DNA of 64,000 bases, from assembly GCA_023421115.1 (NCBI GenBank), contig JAEZUI010000183.1, positions 14,805 to 78,804 of the forward strand. The letters are read 5' to 3'. Origin of the DNA: Bacillota bacterium. GTDB taxonomy: Bacteria; Bacillota; Clostridia; Acetivibrionales; Acetivibrionaceae. A model generated the notes under the pieces. The model made no database searches. It saw only the letters and a program-made list of their open reading frames with translations, and was not told where the DNA came from. Positions 35,506 through 45,450 of the stretch are shown one piece after another; within the stretch, counting starts at the first letter, position 1; each line of letters starts with the position of its first letter. Made by a program: the position numbers and the translations under genes.

Positions 35506-37047
35506 CTATTTGCGAAATATTTTTTGTAACACACGTTGAATAAATGATATTTTAGTTTTAACACTTTCAGTCTTTTTAGCTTCCGTGTTTTTATTGATAG
35601 AACTTGCAGCTGCATTGTGTATAGGTTTTTGTACAGGTTTTGTGTTTGTTTGTACCGGTCTTTGCTGACGGTGATTAGGATATGTTGAACCGGCTCTTTT
35701 TGCTGTCTTATTATATGAAGGTTTTTCGTTTGCCTTATCAGTGTGTTTGTTATAATGCTGATTTGGTTTCTTAGGATACTGATTATTTGGCGGTCTTTTT
35801 GAGTTTGGACCTGAATAAGCCTTTGGCGGCCTTTTTGCAATTGACTCGGAGTCAGACCTATGGTTTCTTGCAGGTACTGAGTTTGCTTTTGCCCACTTAT
35901 CCGCCTCAGCTTTTTGGTTTTTGTACATCTCTTCTGTTGGTAATTCTCCTTCGGTAATCATTGCACCGATGTGTTCTTCTATGGCATATAGACTCATGAT
36001 GTCTTCACTTGTAACTAAAGTAAGTGCACGACCACCGTTTCCAGCTCTGCCTGTACGACCTATTCTATGGACATAGCTGTCCTTTTCTAGAGGTACATCA
36101 TAATTTATAACAAGAGACAGATTGTCAATGTGTATACCACGTGCAGCAACGTCTGTAGCTACAAGCAAATGAAATTCACCTTGTTTGAACTGTTGAATGG
36201 TCTTCATGCGCTTAGCTTGAGGAATATCGCCATGTAGTGCTTGACAGTTGTAGCCTTTTCGGTATAAAAAGCTTTGAACCCTATCTACAGCAACTCGCGT
36301 GTTACAAAAAATCATACAGCTTTCTGGCCGTTCTATCAGGAGTAGATGGTTTAACTCAGTGCTTTTCTCATGACTTTCAACACGGTAATATATTTGCTCA
36401 ATACTGTCAACTGTCTTAGTTTCCGATTTAATCTCAATTGTTACCGGCTGCTTCATATATTCCTTGCATATTCTGCGGATTTCTGACGGTATAGTAGCTG
36501 AAAAAAGCAGAGTTATCCTGTTTTTAGGGAGAGCCCTGATAATTTTAACTACCTGATCTAGAAAGCCCATATCAAGCATTCTGTCTGCTTCGTCAAGTAT
36601 TAGAAAACGAATATTCTCGGTCAGTAGGTTTTTGTTTTTAATGTGGTCGTAAACTCTACCTGGTGTTCCTGTAACAATGGATACACCTCTATTAAATGCT
36701 TGTATTTCCGTGTTCATACTATGTTGACCATAAACAGCTGTTGATTTGTGCCGAGTATGTTTAGACATTTTCTTTAATTCAATGTCTACCTGAACGGCCA
36801 GTTCTCTTGTAGGTGTGAGAATCAGACCTTGAGGTACTGTAATTTTTGGGTCAATCAGTTGAAGCATGGAAACCCCGAATACAGCAGTTTTACCGCTGCC
36901 TGTCTTAGACATTACAATCAGATCTTCATGATTTAAAATATGGGGAATTGCTTTACTTTGTACTTCTGTAGGGTTTTCAAAACCCATTTCTTCTAGAGCT
37001 TTTAAAATTGGCGGCGAAATGCCCAGATCGCTAAAACTGTTTTTCAT
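35506..37047 (-). CDS. DEAD-box RNA helicase with basic Asn/Pro-rich tail
   Basis: 513 residues. It has a Q motif (FSDLGISPPILKALEEMGF), motif I SKTGSGKTA, PTRELAVQ, DEAD in LILDEADRMLDMGF, SAT, and motif VI HRIGRTGRAG; residues 1-375 form the two RecA domains. The tail (about 390-513) is rich in Lys, Asn, Pro and Gln, probably disordered and RNA-binding. It is closest in layout to CshA/RhlE-type helicases acting in RNA decay, ribosome assembly and cold adaptation. Confidence 0.92.
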   Translation of the reverse strand: MKNSFSDLGISPPILKALEEMGFENPTEVQSKAIPHILNHEDLIVMSKTGSGKTAVFGVSMLQLIDPKITVPQGLILTPTRELAVQVDIELKKMSKHTRHKSTAVYGQHSMNTEIQAFNRGVSIVTGTPGRVYDHIKNKNLLTENIRFLILDEADRMLDMGFLDQVVKIIRALPKNRITLLFSATIPSEIRRICKEYMKQPVTIEIKSETKTVDSIEQIYYRVESHEKSTELNHLLLIERPESCMIFCNTRVAVDRVQSFLYRKGYNCQALHGDIPQAKRMKTIQQFKQGEFHLLVATDVAARGIHIDNLSLVINYDVPLEKDSYVHRIGRTGRAGNGGRALTLVTSEDIMSLYAIEEHIGAMITEGELPTEEMYKNQKAEADKWAKANSVPARNHRSDSESIAKRPPKAYSGPNSKRPPNNQYPKKPNQHYNKHTDKANEKPSYNKTAKRAGSTYPNHRQQRPVQTNTKPVQKPIHNAAASSINKNTEAKKTESVKTKISFIQRVLQKIFRK

Positions 37048-37200
37048 TATTATCCTCTTTCGTAGTTTGTGAATTACTTCGATTATACCACTAATTTTTG
37101 ATTTGTTCCATTATTTTATATGGAAGCCTACGAAAGATAAGATGTAAGAGGAAATTTGTTGAAGGGTTTTGATAGTAACAGGCTTCTTTGCGATGCTTAG

Positions 37201-37239
37201 AAAACAAAAATTCCCGGATGTACCGAGAATTTTTGTTTT
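37201..37239 (-). terminator. Terminator after the LamG-domain gene
   Basis: AAAACAAAAATTC-CGG / CCG-GAATTTTTGTTTT hairpin with one mismatch; A and T runs make it work on both strands. The gap 37048-37200 contains a TATAAT on the minus strand upstream of the helicase gene. Confidence 0.75.
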
Positions 37240-37275
37240 ATTATTGTTATTGCCTAATTCAAATATAATTAATAT

Positions 37276-38418
37276 TTAATAGTTTAAAATAATTGATCGT
37301 GTAGCTGCTATCCATTCAACTTTCATGCCAAGCTTTTCACCTACAAATCTCAGCGGCAACATAGTACGTCCTTCTATTGTCATTGGAGGAACATCAAGCT
37401 CTAGAGCCTGACCGTTTACTTTTGCGTTTTTATTATCAAGCCAAAGATTCAATGTAGTTCCTTTGTATTTTAGGTCAACTCGGCGCTCGGCCGCATCCCA
37501 GCCTATCTCACCGCCAATCCCTTCCATAATTGCACGGATTGGCACCAATGTTCTGCCATCTATAATCGTAGGAACTATGTCAGAATTGTCCGCGTCTATT
37601 TGTGAACCAGCGCCATTAACATATATGTTAGGGTCATCAACTTTAAGCTCTATTTTGCCTGTGTATTGCCCAAAGGCTTCATTATATAATTGTGTTACAG
37701 TATCCTCGCTGATTGCATAATCAAAAAGCTTGTATTCATCCATAAACCCGTTAAAATAGCCATTGCCACTTTTGCCCACCCTATAAGGTGTGGAAGTTTT
37801 TACTCCTTGATCTGCTATTGGCAGCAATTCATCAGGCATATACTCTTGATGAAGCAATTCACCATCTAAATAAAGTTTTTCTTCTTTGCCGTCAAACGTA
37901 ACTACAATATGTGCCCATTTTTCCACCAATTGAGATCTGTCCATTGTATAATTATTTGGATCATCAGGGAACTCAAAATAGTTATTATGATAATCCTCTC
38001 CGAACCCTAACTGAGACTGAAACAAAGATGCGGCATATCCAAAATAATACACTAATGGCTCATAGTTCTCAGAGTCTAACTTGCAAAGGATTGGGAAAGC
38101 GTTCACATTATCTATATAATTTATCTTTAACCATAATGAAACAGATAAACCCTTTGCATAATCTAAATCCTCTGTTCCTTTTAAATCAATGTAACCTCCG
38201 CTAAGTTCTACTCCCTTGCCGATAACACCTTCTGTAAAACTTACCTTACCAGATTTTGCACCACTGTAACTGTTTGATATAGCACTATCAAAATTGTCCT
38301 CGAATTTTAAATGTAGAACTGGATCTTTAAAGGTTTCTGTGGCACATACGCCTGTAAAAGATAAAAGTTGTGAAACCATTAAAGTAAGTACGATTAAAAA
38401 CATTGTGATTTTTTTCAT
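37276..38418 (-). CDS. Secreted LamG-like protein with copper-amine-oxidase N-like (stalk) domain
   Basis: 380 residues. It has a signal peptide (MKKITMFLIVLTLMVSQLLS, cleavage near GVCA-TE), a LamG/concanavalin-type beta-sandwich (about 30-245, DPVLHLKFEDNFD, LSVSLWLKIN, FNGFMDEYKLFDYAIS), and then a domain (about 255-380) with DGRTLVPIRAIMEGIGGEI and EGRTMLPLRFVGEKLGM, the two repeats of the copper amine oxidase N-terminal / stalk domain found in many Clostridial surface proteins. The likely role is carbohydrate or cell-wall binding outside the cell. There is no cell-wall sorting motif. CGGAGG lies before the ATG. Confidence 0.85.
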   Translation of the reverse strand: MKKITMFLIVLTLMVSQLLSFTGVCATETFKDPVLHLKFEDNFDSAISNSYSGAKSGKVSFTEGVIGKGVELSGGYIDLKGTEDLDYAKGLSVSLWLKINYIDNVNAFPILCKLDSENYEPLVYYFGYAASLFQSQLGFGEDYHNNYFEFPDDPNNYTMDRSQLVEKWAHIVVTFDGKEEKLYLDGELLHQEYMPDELLPIADQGVKTSTPYRVGKSGNGYFNGFMDEYKLFDYAISEDTVTQLYNEAFGQYTGKIELKVDDPNIYVNGAGSQIDADNSDIVPTIIDGRTLVPIRAIMEGIGGEIGWDAAERRVDLKYKGTTLNLWLDNKNAKVNGQALELDVPPMTIEGRTMLPLRFVGEKLGMKVEWIAATRSIILNY

Positions 38419-38523
38419 TAGAATTACCTCCGTTTTTTAGTGTTTTGTTACAATTTTGAAATTATACTACATTAACCATAAAGCAGTTTCAGTTTTAAAA
38501 ATCAACCCCCTCACATTATTTAT

Positions 38524-38756
38524 TCAATCATTAACTTCCACTTTTCTTAATTTGCTACCATAGTTATCAACAATAACAATTTCTCCGTTTTCATTCTATA
38601 TGTATTGTAAATACACATTACCTATGTTTTTGCCTGAATAGGCGATACGTCTAGAAGGATCATTTAGAGCAGGAAACCAGCTTTCTACTATATTATGTTA
38701 CTCTATTGTTCCATTCTTATAACTACACAACAAGCTTTAAAATAACACTTTTTCAC
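38524..38756 (-). pseudogene. Decayed secreted-protein gene
   Basis: On the minus strand GGAG and a GTG start a short frame (VKKCYFKACCVVIRMEQ, signal-peptide-like) that stops. A different frame then reads ESWFPALNDPSRRIAYSG, continues to a TAG, and resumes in frame as NENGEIVIVDNYGSKLRKVE before a TGA. Coherent protein-like sequence broken by a frameshift and an internal stop indicates a decayed gene. The family is not identified. Confidence 0.55.
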
Positions 38757-38798
38757 AACGTCATCTCCTAATAAATTTATTTATTATTTATACTACGA

Positions 38799-38845
38799 TA
38801 GATTTTTTAATTGGCATTGACTAGTTGTTTTTTAGAATCACCTAA
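38799..38845. repeat. Single end of the dispersed repeat (about 47 bp)
   Basis: GATTTTTTAATTGGCATTGA followed by CTAGTTGTTTTTTAGAATCA and CCTAA matches the inner GAAATGGC block plus the ATTGACCAGTTATT...GGAATCACCTTA end. The following 200 bases (38860-39069) hold an open frame of 69 codons that I do not trust. Confidence 0.7.
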
Positions 38846-39078
38846 CATTAAAACAATAATTGACACCTCAACCTATTCCAATAGGTTTACGTTTTCTAAA
38901 TCAAGTTAATTTCAACCCAATTGTTTTTTATGGAAGCAATAAATTCATAAGTTTATATTTGAATTTATACATAAGTATTCAAAATATTCCTGATGCTCTT
39001 TATATTATCGGTACAAAAAGGAAAAATGTGAATATGTTTTTTCAATTACAAAAAATTCAAACACCATAAACAAAAATA

Positions 39079-39108
39079 TTGCAATTGTACAATTACCTGT
39101 GATATAAT
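39079..39108 (+). promoter_or_regulatory. Promoter of the trp operon
   Basis: TTGCAA (39079-39084), an 18-base spacer and TATAAT (39103-39108). The predicted start near 39115 places the whole (G/U)AG array within the transcript. Confidence 0.7.
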
Positions 39109-39119
39109 AACCACAAGAA

Positions 39120-39189
39120 TAGTTGAGAAGAGTTTATTTAGATTAGAGCTTATATTGAGAATAGAAGAGATGAGAAGAGACGAGGCTAG
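39120..39189 (+). promoter_or_regulatory. TRAP-binding array of (G/U)AG triplets in the trp leader
   Basis: Twelve GAG or TAG triplets lie at 39120, 39125, 39130, 39139, 39146, 39157, 39162, 39167, 39172, 39177, 39182 and 39187. The last seven are spaced exactly two bases apart. Bacillus TRAP (MtrB) wraps RNA on eleven such triplets when tryptophan is bound. The array is followed by a terminator hairpin before trpE, the arrangement of the Bacillus trp leader. I did not resolve the antiterminator pairing. Confidence 0.8.
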
Positions 39190-39212
39190 TACGATAATTT
39201 AATTCGTTTAAT

Positions 39213-39243
39213 ATGCCAGAATTCTTTGTTCTGGCTTTTTTAG
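39213..39243 (+). terminator. trp leader attenuator
   Basis: GCCAGAA / TTCTGGC with a seven-base loop, followed by TTTTTT, 24 bases downstream of the last (G/U)AG triplet and 50 bases before the trpE start. Confidence 0.85.
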
Positions 39244-39291
39244 TTGGTTCAATTCTCATGTCTTCCTTGTGAAAACAAAGGAGGCATCAAA

Positions 39292-40776
39292 ATGTTTTAT
39301 CCATGTATTGATGAAGTCAAAAGTTTAGCAAAAGACTATAATATCATACCGGTTTCCATGGAAGTTTATGCTGATATGGAGACGCCTATTAGTCTTTTTA
39401 AGAGGTTTGAGCAAAGTAAATATTGCTTTTTACTAGAAAGTGTTGAGGGCGGTGAAAAGTGGGGCAGATATTCTATTATCGGTAGAAATCCTTTCATTGC
39501 TGCAAAAAGTTTCAAAAACAAGACAATAATTGAAGAAAAAAATGGCACCATATCTGAAGTTGAAGGTAATCCGGTTGAGGTAATAAGGTCTTTAATGGAA
39601 AAGTATAAAGGAGCGAGTTTGCCTAATATGCCAAGATTTACCGGCGGTGCAGTAGGTTTCTTTGGTTATGACATGATTAGGTACTATGAAAACCTTCCCG
39701 ATGTGCCGGAAGATGACTTGAACTTGCCGGAGAGCCATTTTCTATTTACTGATGAGGTGCTGGTCTTTGATCACCTTAAGCAAAAGATTCATATAATTGT
39801 CAATCTTCATGTTAATGGAAATGTTGACAGGGGGTATAACAGCGTTATAGATAGGATTAAAGCAATATACAACGAGATTTTGGATACTCGTTGGAAAATA
39901 AATGACAATTTCAAACCTGATTTCGGCAAAAAGAATTCAGGGTATAAATTTACAAGTGATATATCTAAAGAAAAGTACTGTGAAAATGTTTTAAAGGCAA
40001 AGCAATATATTAAGGATGGGGATATATTTCAGGTGGTTTTATCCCAGCGTTTATGTGTTGAAACAAATCAGAATCCCTTTAACGTATACAGGGTTTTGCG
40101 TTTGATAAATCCTTCACCCTATATGTATTACTTGAAATTTGACCATTACAATATAGTAGGTTCGTCACCGGAAATGCTCGCAAGGGTTGAAGAAGGTATA
40201 GTTGAGACTTGTCCGATAGCAGGTACTAGAAAAAGAGGTCAGAATAAAGAAGAGGATGAGGCACTAGAAAAGGAACTTTTAGCCGACGGAAAAGAACTGG
40301 CGGAGCACACAATGCTTGTAGATTTAGGAAGGAATGATGTTGGCAGAGTATCACGCTACGGAACAGTCAAAGTGAAAGACCTGATGCATATAGAGAAGTA
40401 CTCGCATGTAATGCACATTGTTACAAATGTGCAAGGGGAGCTTTGTGAAGATAGGACAGCGTTTGATGCCATGATGTCAATTCTGCCTGCCGGGACTTTG
40501 TCTGGCGCTCCGAAAGTTCGGGCAATGGAAATAATTGATGAGCTTGAGAATGTAAAAAGAGGCCCTTATGGTGGTGCAATAGGATATCTTAGTTTTAATG
40601 GAAACCTAGACAGCTGTATTACCATAAGAACAATGGTTTTTAAGGACAATAAGGCCTATGTTCAATCGGGAGCAGGAATAGTTGCCGATTCGGTTCCTGA
40701 GATGGAATATGAGGAATGCTTGAATAAGGCAAAGGCACTGCTGAAAGCTTTAGAGGAAGTTGGTGAGATAAGATGA
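39292..40776 (+). CDS. trpE: Anthranilate synthase component I
   Basis: Makes anthranilate from chorismate with TrpG. 494 residues. The N-terminal regulatory domain includes LLES (CFLLESVEGGEKWGRYS), the tryptophan feedback site; the chorismate-binding domain has PSPYMYYLKF, SSPEMLAR, CPIAGTRKRG, LVDLGRNDVGRV and GTLSGAPKVRAME. The start is the ATG at 39292 behind AAGGAGG (39278-39284). The end overlaps trpG as ATGA. Confidence 0.96.
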   Translation: MFYPCIDEVKSLAKDYNIIPVSMEVYADMETPISLFKRFEQSKYCFLLESVEGGEKWGRYSIIGRNPFIAAKSFKNKTIIEEKNGTISEVEGNPVEVIRSLMEKYKGASLPNMPRFTGGAVGFFGYDMIRYYENLPDVPEDDLNLPESHFLFTDEVLVFDHLKQKIHIIVNLHVNGNVDRGYNSVIDRIKAIYNEILDTRWKINDNFKPDFGKKNSGYKFTSDISKEKYCENVLKAKQYIKDGDIFQVVLSQRLCVETNQNPFNVYRVLRLINPSPYMYYLKFDHYNIVGSSPEMLARVEEGIVETCPIAGTRKRGQNKEEDEALEKELLADGKELAEHTMLVDLGRNDVGRVSRYGTVKVKDLMHIEKYSHVMHIVTNVQGELCEDRTAFDAMMSILPAGTLSGAPKVRAMEIIDELENVKRGPYGGAIGYLSFNGNLDSCITIRTMVFKDNKAYVQSGAGIVADSVPEMEYEECLNKAKALLKALEEVGEIR

Positions 40777-41372
40777 ACTTAAAAATATTGATTATAGATA
40801 ACTATGATTCTTTTACCTATAACCTTTATCAGTATATAGGGGAGATAAACCCTAATATAGAGGTGTTCAGGAACGATAAGATTACTATTGAACAAATCGA
40901 GAAAAAGGCTCCGTCCCATATCATAATTTCTCCCGGACCCGGTTTTCCTAAAGATGCGGGTATAAGCATAGAAATTATAAAAACCTTGGGAAAGCACATA
41001 CCCCTGTTAGGTGTATGTTTAGGACATCAAGCTATAGGTGAAGCCTTTGGGGGGAAAGTCATACATGCAAAAGAACTTATGCACGGTAAAGCCTCAGAGG
41101 TTTTTATAAACAGAGAATGTACCTTGTTTAGGTCGCTTAATGAAAAAATAATGGCAGGTAGATACCATTCCCTTATAGTTGAGAATGGATCGTTGCCGGC
41201 ATGCCTAAAAGTTACTGCTAGAGCTGAAAATGGAGAAATAATGGGATTAATGCATGAAACCTATCCGATTTTCGGCATACAATTCCATCCTGAGTCAATA
41301 CTTACACCGGATGGAAAGAAAATATTAAGTAATTTTCTTAATATAAGAATGAAGAATGTTGAAGAAAGCTAA
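40773..41372 (+). CDS. trpG: Anthranilate synthase component II (glutamine amidotransferase)
   Basis: 199 residues of class I glutamine amidotransferase: SPGPGFPKDAG, nucleophile Cys in LLGVCLGHQAIGEAFGG, and the His-Glu pair in GIQFHPESILT. It provides ammonia to TrpE and may also serve p-aminobenzoate synthesis, since no pabA is seen. Coupled to trpE by a four-base overlap. Not fused to trpD. Confidence 0.95.
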   Translation: MNLKILIIDNYDSFTYNLYQYIGEINPNIEVFRNDKITIEQIEKKAPSHIIISPGPGFPKDAGISIEIIKTLGKHIPLLGVCLGHQAIGEAFGGKVIHAKELMHGKASEVFINRECTLFRSLNEKIMAGRYHSLIVENGSLPACLKVTARAENGEIMGLMHETYPIFGIQFHPESILTPDGKKILSNFLNIRMKNVEES

Positions 41373-41392
41373 ATGATAGGGTTGAAAATGTT

Positions 41393-41413
41393 GAGAAGAG
41401 ATGAGAGGAGAGG
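41393..41413 (+). promoter_or_regulatory. GAG cluster overlapping the trpD ribosome binding site
   Basis: GAG at 41393, 41398, 41403 and 41408, each separated by two bases, runs into the trpD Shine-Dalgarno (AGGAGAGG, 41406-41413). An isolated TAG lies at 41377. The five-base period is that of TRAP sites and matches the leader array, suggesting translational control by TRAP as known for Bacillus trpG. Four triplets is fewer than usual. Confidence 0.45.
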
Positions 41414-41418
41414 TTAAT

Positions 41419-42447
41419 ATGTTAAAAGAGGCGATTCAAAAATTAGTTGAGGGCAGAAATTTATGTGAGGGTGAAGTAATAGCGGCATTGAACTGCATAA
41501 TGGAAGGTGAGGCAACGCAGGCACAGATAGGTAGCTTTATTACAGCACTGAGGATTAAGGGAGAGACTATTGAAGAAATAACGGGATGCGCCAAAGTAAT
41601 GAGAGAAAAGGCAGATAGAATAGTACTAGATAAAGATTACTTTATAGATATTGTTGGTACAGGCGGAGATTGTTCGTATACCTTCAACATTTCGACAGCA
41701 GCAGCTTTTGTAACGGCTGCAGGAGGTGTTACAGTTGCAAAACATGGCAATAGATCCGTATCAAGTAAGAGCGGAAGTGCCGATGTTTTAGAGAGTCTAG
41801 GAATCAATATTTCATTAGAACCCCAAAAAGTAAAAGAATGCATAGAAAAGATAGATATTGGATTTATGTTTGCCCAGACTTTTCACAAATCGATGAAGCA
41901 TGCAGCAGGGCCAAGGAAAGAGTTGGGTATCAGAACAATATTCAATATTTTAGGACCTCTAACAAATCCTGCAGCGGCAAAAGGACAGCTATTAGGTGTA
42001 TTTAACGAGAAGTTGACCGAACCTTTAGCCCATGTGCTTTTCAACCTTGGAGTTGAAAGTGCTATGGTAGTTTACGGAATGGACGGAATAGATGAAATAT
42101 CCTTATCTGCGCCTACAAGAGTTTCAGAATTGAAGAATGGAAACGTAAATACCTATGTTTTGAACCCTGAGGACTATGGTATGGAACTTGTAAATAAAGG
42201 TGAACTTGTGGGTGGAGATTCAAAGGAGAATTCAAAGATAATTTTATCCATATTGAATGGAGAAAAAGGAGCGAAGAGAGATATCGTGGTATTGAATGCT
42301 GCAGCAGCTTTATACGTAGGAAAGGCAGTACACGATATCAAATCCGGCATAATAATGGCAGAAGAAATAATAGACAACGGAAAGGCGTTAGATAAACTAA
42401 ATGAGTTAAGGGAATTTTCAAATTACATGATTCCCGTTTTGTATTAA
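41419..42447 (+). CDS. trpD: Anthranilate phosphoribosyltransferase
   Basis: 342 residues. Motifs: DIVGTGGDCSYTFNISTAAAF, the KHGNRSVSSKSGSADVLE loop for PRPP, and HHxxR-like HKSMKHAAGPRKELGIRTIFNILGPLTNP. It transfers anthranilate to PRPP. The start is the ATG at 41419 after AGGAGAGG; the ATG at 41401 falls before that ribosome binding site. Confidence 0.95.
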   Translation: MLKEAIQKLVEGRNLCEGEVIAALNCIMEGEATQAQIGSFITALRIKGETIEEITGCAKVMREKADRIVLDKDYFIDIVGTGGDCSYTFNISTAAAFVTAAGGVTVAKHGNRSVSSKSGSADVLESLGINISLEPQKVKECIEKIDIGFMFAQTFHKSMKHAAGPRKELGIRTIFNILGPLTNPAAAKGQLLGVFNEKLTEPLAHVLFNLGVESAMVVYGMDGIDEISLSAPTRVSELKNGNVNTYVLNPEDYGMELVNKGELVGGDSKENSKIILSILNGEKGAKRDIVVLNAAAALYVGKAVHDIKSGIIMAEEIIDNGKALDKLNELREFSNYMIPVLY

Positions 42448-42550
42448 AAGCAATGGGGATAAAAAGTAATTTGGTTAGGTGAAAAAAATATGATATAAGT
42501 GGTTTTGTTACAATACGTTGTTTTTAAAACCGTCTAATTGGAGGGTATTT

Positions 42551-43345
42551 ATGATTTTAGATAAAATTGTGGAACAAAAAAAGATACAACTTAAAGAAGA
42601 AATGAGCAGGATGTCAATAGAAGGCTGGAAGCAGCGTATTAAAAGGCCTGGCATGCATAGTACCCAGAGTTTTTTCAATGCACTCAAAAAAAATGATGAT
42701 ATATCAATAATTGCTGAAGTTAAAAAAGCATCTCCTTCAAAGGGAATAATAAAAGAAGATTTTGACCCTATGATGATTGCTAAAGAATATAGCGAGGCAA
42801 AGGTTCAGGCGATGTCTGTTTTGACCGAAAAAAACTTCTTTTTAGGTGACGATGATTACCTTGTAAGAATACGCCAAACATATCCAACTCCAATCTTGAG
42901 GAAGGATTTTATAATTGACCTATGGCAGGTATACCAATCAAGATGCCTTGGTGCCGATGCTATACTGCTTATTACTTCGCTGCTTTCCGACGAAGAATTA
43001 AAAAAGTTTCAGGTGGTATCGGGAATACTCGGCATGCAATGTCTTGTTGAGGTGCACAATAAGGAAGAACTCGACAGGGCATTAGAATCAGGTGCACAAA
43101 TAATAGGAATAAATAACAGGGATCTAAACACTTTTAATGTAGATATTAAGACAACCGAAAAGCTTATGAATTACATTCCTAATGACAGGGTTGTGGTTAG
43201 TGAAAGTGGAATAAAGGATTATAATGACATAAAGTATCTAAAAGAGCTTGGCGTGGACGCGGTGCTTATTGGTGAAACCTTTATGAGAGCAACTTCTATC
43301 AAGGAAAAAATAGACGAGTTAAGAGGAAAAACGGTATTGATATGA
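42551..43345 (+). CDS. trpC: Indole-3-glycerol phosphate synthase
   Basis: 264 residues of TIM-barrel enzyme with IAEVKKASPSKGII, LTEKNFFLGDDDYL, LRKDFIID, LVEVHNKEEL, IGINNRDLNTF and VVSESGI. The start is the ATG at 42551 after GGAGGG. A 103-base gap separates it from trpD with no terminator. It ends with an ATGA overlap with trpF. Confidence 0.95.
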   Translation: MILDKIVEQKKIQLKEEMSRMSIEGWKQRIKRPGMHSTQSFFNALKKNDDISIIAEVKKASPSKGIIKEDFDPMMIAKEYSEAKVQAMSVLTEKNFFLGDDDYLVRIRQTYPTPILRKDFIIDLWQVYQSRCLGADAILLITSLLSDEELKKFQVVSGILGMQCLVEVHNKEELDRALESGAQIIGINNRDLNTFNVDIKTTEKLMNYIPNDRVVVSESGIKDYNDIKYLKELGVDAVLIGETFMRATSIKEKIDELRGKTVLI

Positions 43346-43977
43346 CCAAAATCAAGATTTGCGGTTTAAAAAGAATTGAAGATATTCAATATGTAAATAA
43401 ATATTTACCCGACTATATAGGCTTTGTTTTTGCACAGAGTAAGCGAAGAGTGACTTTAGAACAGGTGATGAAATTAAAGAATGACCTTGACTTAAGGATA
43501 AAGACTGTTGGGGTATTTGTGAACGAAGATATGGATAAGGTGATTGAAATCAGTAAAAAATGCCAACTGGACTGCTTGCAGCTTCATGGTGATGAGGATG
43601 AGACGTATGTTGAAAATTTAAAGGATTTACTTAATGCCCATTCTGTGAGTGCCGTTGAAATATGGAAAGCCATACGGGTTAAGGATGAAAGCTCCATTGC
43701 ATTACTAAAATCCTATAAGGTTGATGCGTTTGTATTGGATACCTTTGTGGAGGGAGCATATGGAGGGGTTGGTAAGGTTTTTGACTGGAGTTTGGCGAAG
43801 CTTGCAAAGCTTTATGGTAAAATATTTGTTGCTGGGGGCTTAAATATTGAGAATGTTCGAGCTGTAGTTGAAGATGTAAGTCCTTACGGAGTTGATGTTA
43901 GCGGTGGAGTTGAGACTGATGGATGTAAGGATCAATCAAAGATCTGCTCCTTTGTGGAGAAAGTAAAAGAGGGGTAA
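43342..43977 (+). CDS. trpF: Phosphoribosylanthranilate isomerase
   Basis: 211 residues: KICGLKRIEDI, the catalytic Cys near the N-terminus, FVNEDMDKV, LQLHGDED, VLDTFVEGAYGGVGKVFDW and the phosphate-binding VAGGLNIENV ... GVDVSGGVETDGCKD. It overlaps trpC by four bases. It is the last gene of this operon; a strong terminator follows, so the tryptophan synthase subunits must be encoded elsewhere or be absent. Confidence 0.95.
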   Translation: MTKIKICGLKRIEDIQYVNKYLPDYIGFVFAQSKRRVTLEQVMKLKNDLDLRIKTVGVFVNEDMDKVIEISKKCQLDCLQLHGDEDETYVENLKDLLNAHSVSAVEIWKAIRVKDESSIALLKSYKVDAFVLDTFVEGAYGGVGKVFDWSLAKLAKLYGKIFVAGGLNIENVRAVVEDVSPYGVDVSGGVETDGCKDQSKICSFVEKVKEG

Positions 43978-44003
43978 TAGTTATATATAAATTATATAAT
44001 GTT

Positions 44004-44056
44004 GCAGGTTATTATATAAAATTCAAAACTTTATATAATAACCTGCTTATTTTTTG
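44004..44056 (+). terminator. Terminator of the trp operon
   Basis: A 17-base perfect stem, GCAGGTTATTATATAAA with its complement, around a nine-base loop, then TTATTTTTTG. Confidence 0.9.
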
Positions 44057-44549
44057 TAACTGATAATAAGCAATAAATTATCTGGGTATACCAAAAATAC
44101 CTATTATATATTTTTTGGTTTTGTATAATAAAAAAGTGAACCGAATTAACAATGTATGTAACTTATATTATAAAAGGGTTAACCCACTAAAAGAATATAA
44201 GGAGATGATACTTTGGATGAAATAAGCCTAATAAAGCTTTGTCAAAATGGAGATTCAAATGCTTTTGATACTTTATTCAAATTACATAGTAAAAAAGCTA
44301 TGCATTCAGCATATCTTATTTCCGGCAGCAAGCATTTAGCAGAAGAAATAGTTCAGGAATCTTTTATTCAATGCTTAAAAAGCATAAATAAGTTGAAGGA
44401 TCCACAAAAATTCAAGTCCTGGTTTTACAGGATAATTGTCAGGTACAGTTGGAAGGCTGTATCAAAAGAAAAGTATAAGGATTTCGATATAGCAAAGGAT
44501 GATAATATATGCTCTACAACGGAGGATATTTTTGATACTCTTGAATCAC

Positions 44550-45304
<755 letters not shown>

Positions 45305-45450
45305 CCTTCACTTTTATGAGTCAACAACAAAGATAGAATTAAAATAAAAAATATAAAAACCCCCCTCAAAAAATCTGAAACTTTTTGAATTTAGTTAATG
45401 GACAGTTAAAAGTTCAATTCGATAAACTAGCAAAGGTTGGGGAATAATGT

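Noticed and set aside
38860..39069. A 69-codon open frame before the trp promoter
   Set aside because: Low complexity, no ribosome binding site, unlike any family; it lies in a region with a decayed gene and a repeat remnant.
45355..45400. ACCCCCC before the acyltransferase gene as a SigI -35 element
   Set aside because: No CGAA or CGTA at a suitable distance downstream, so it is not a convincing SigI promoter.
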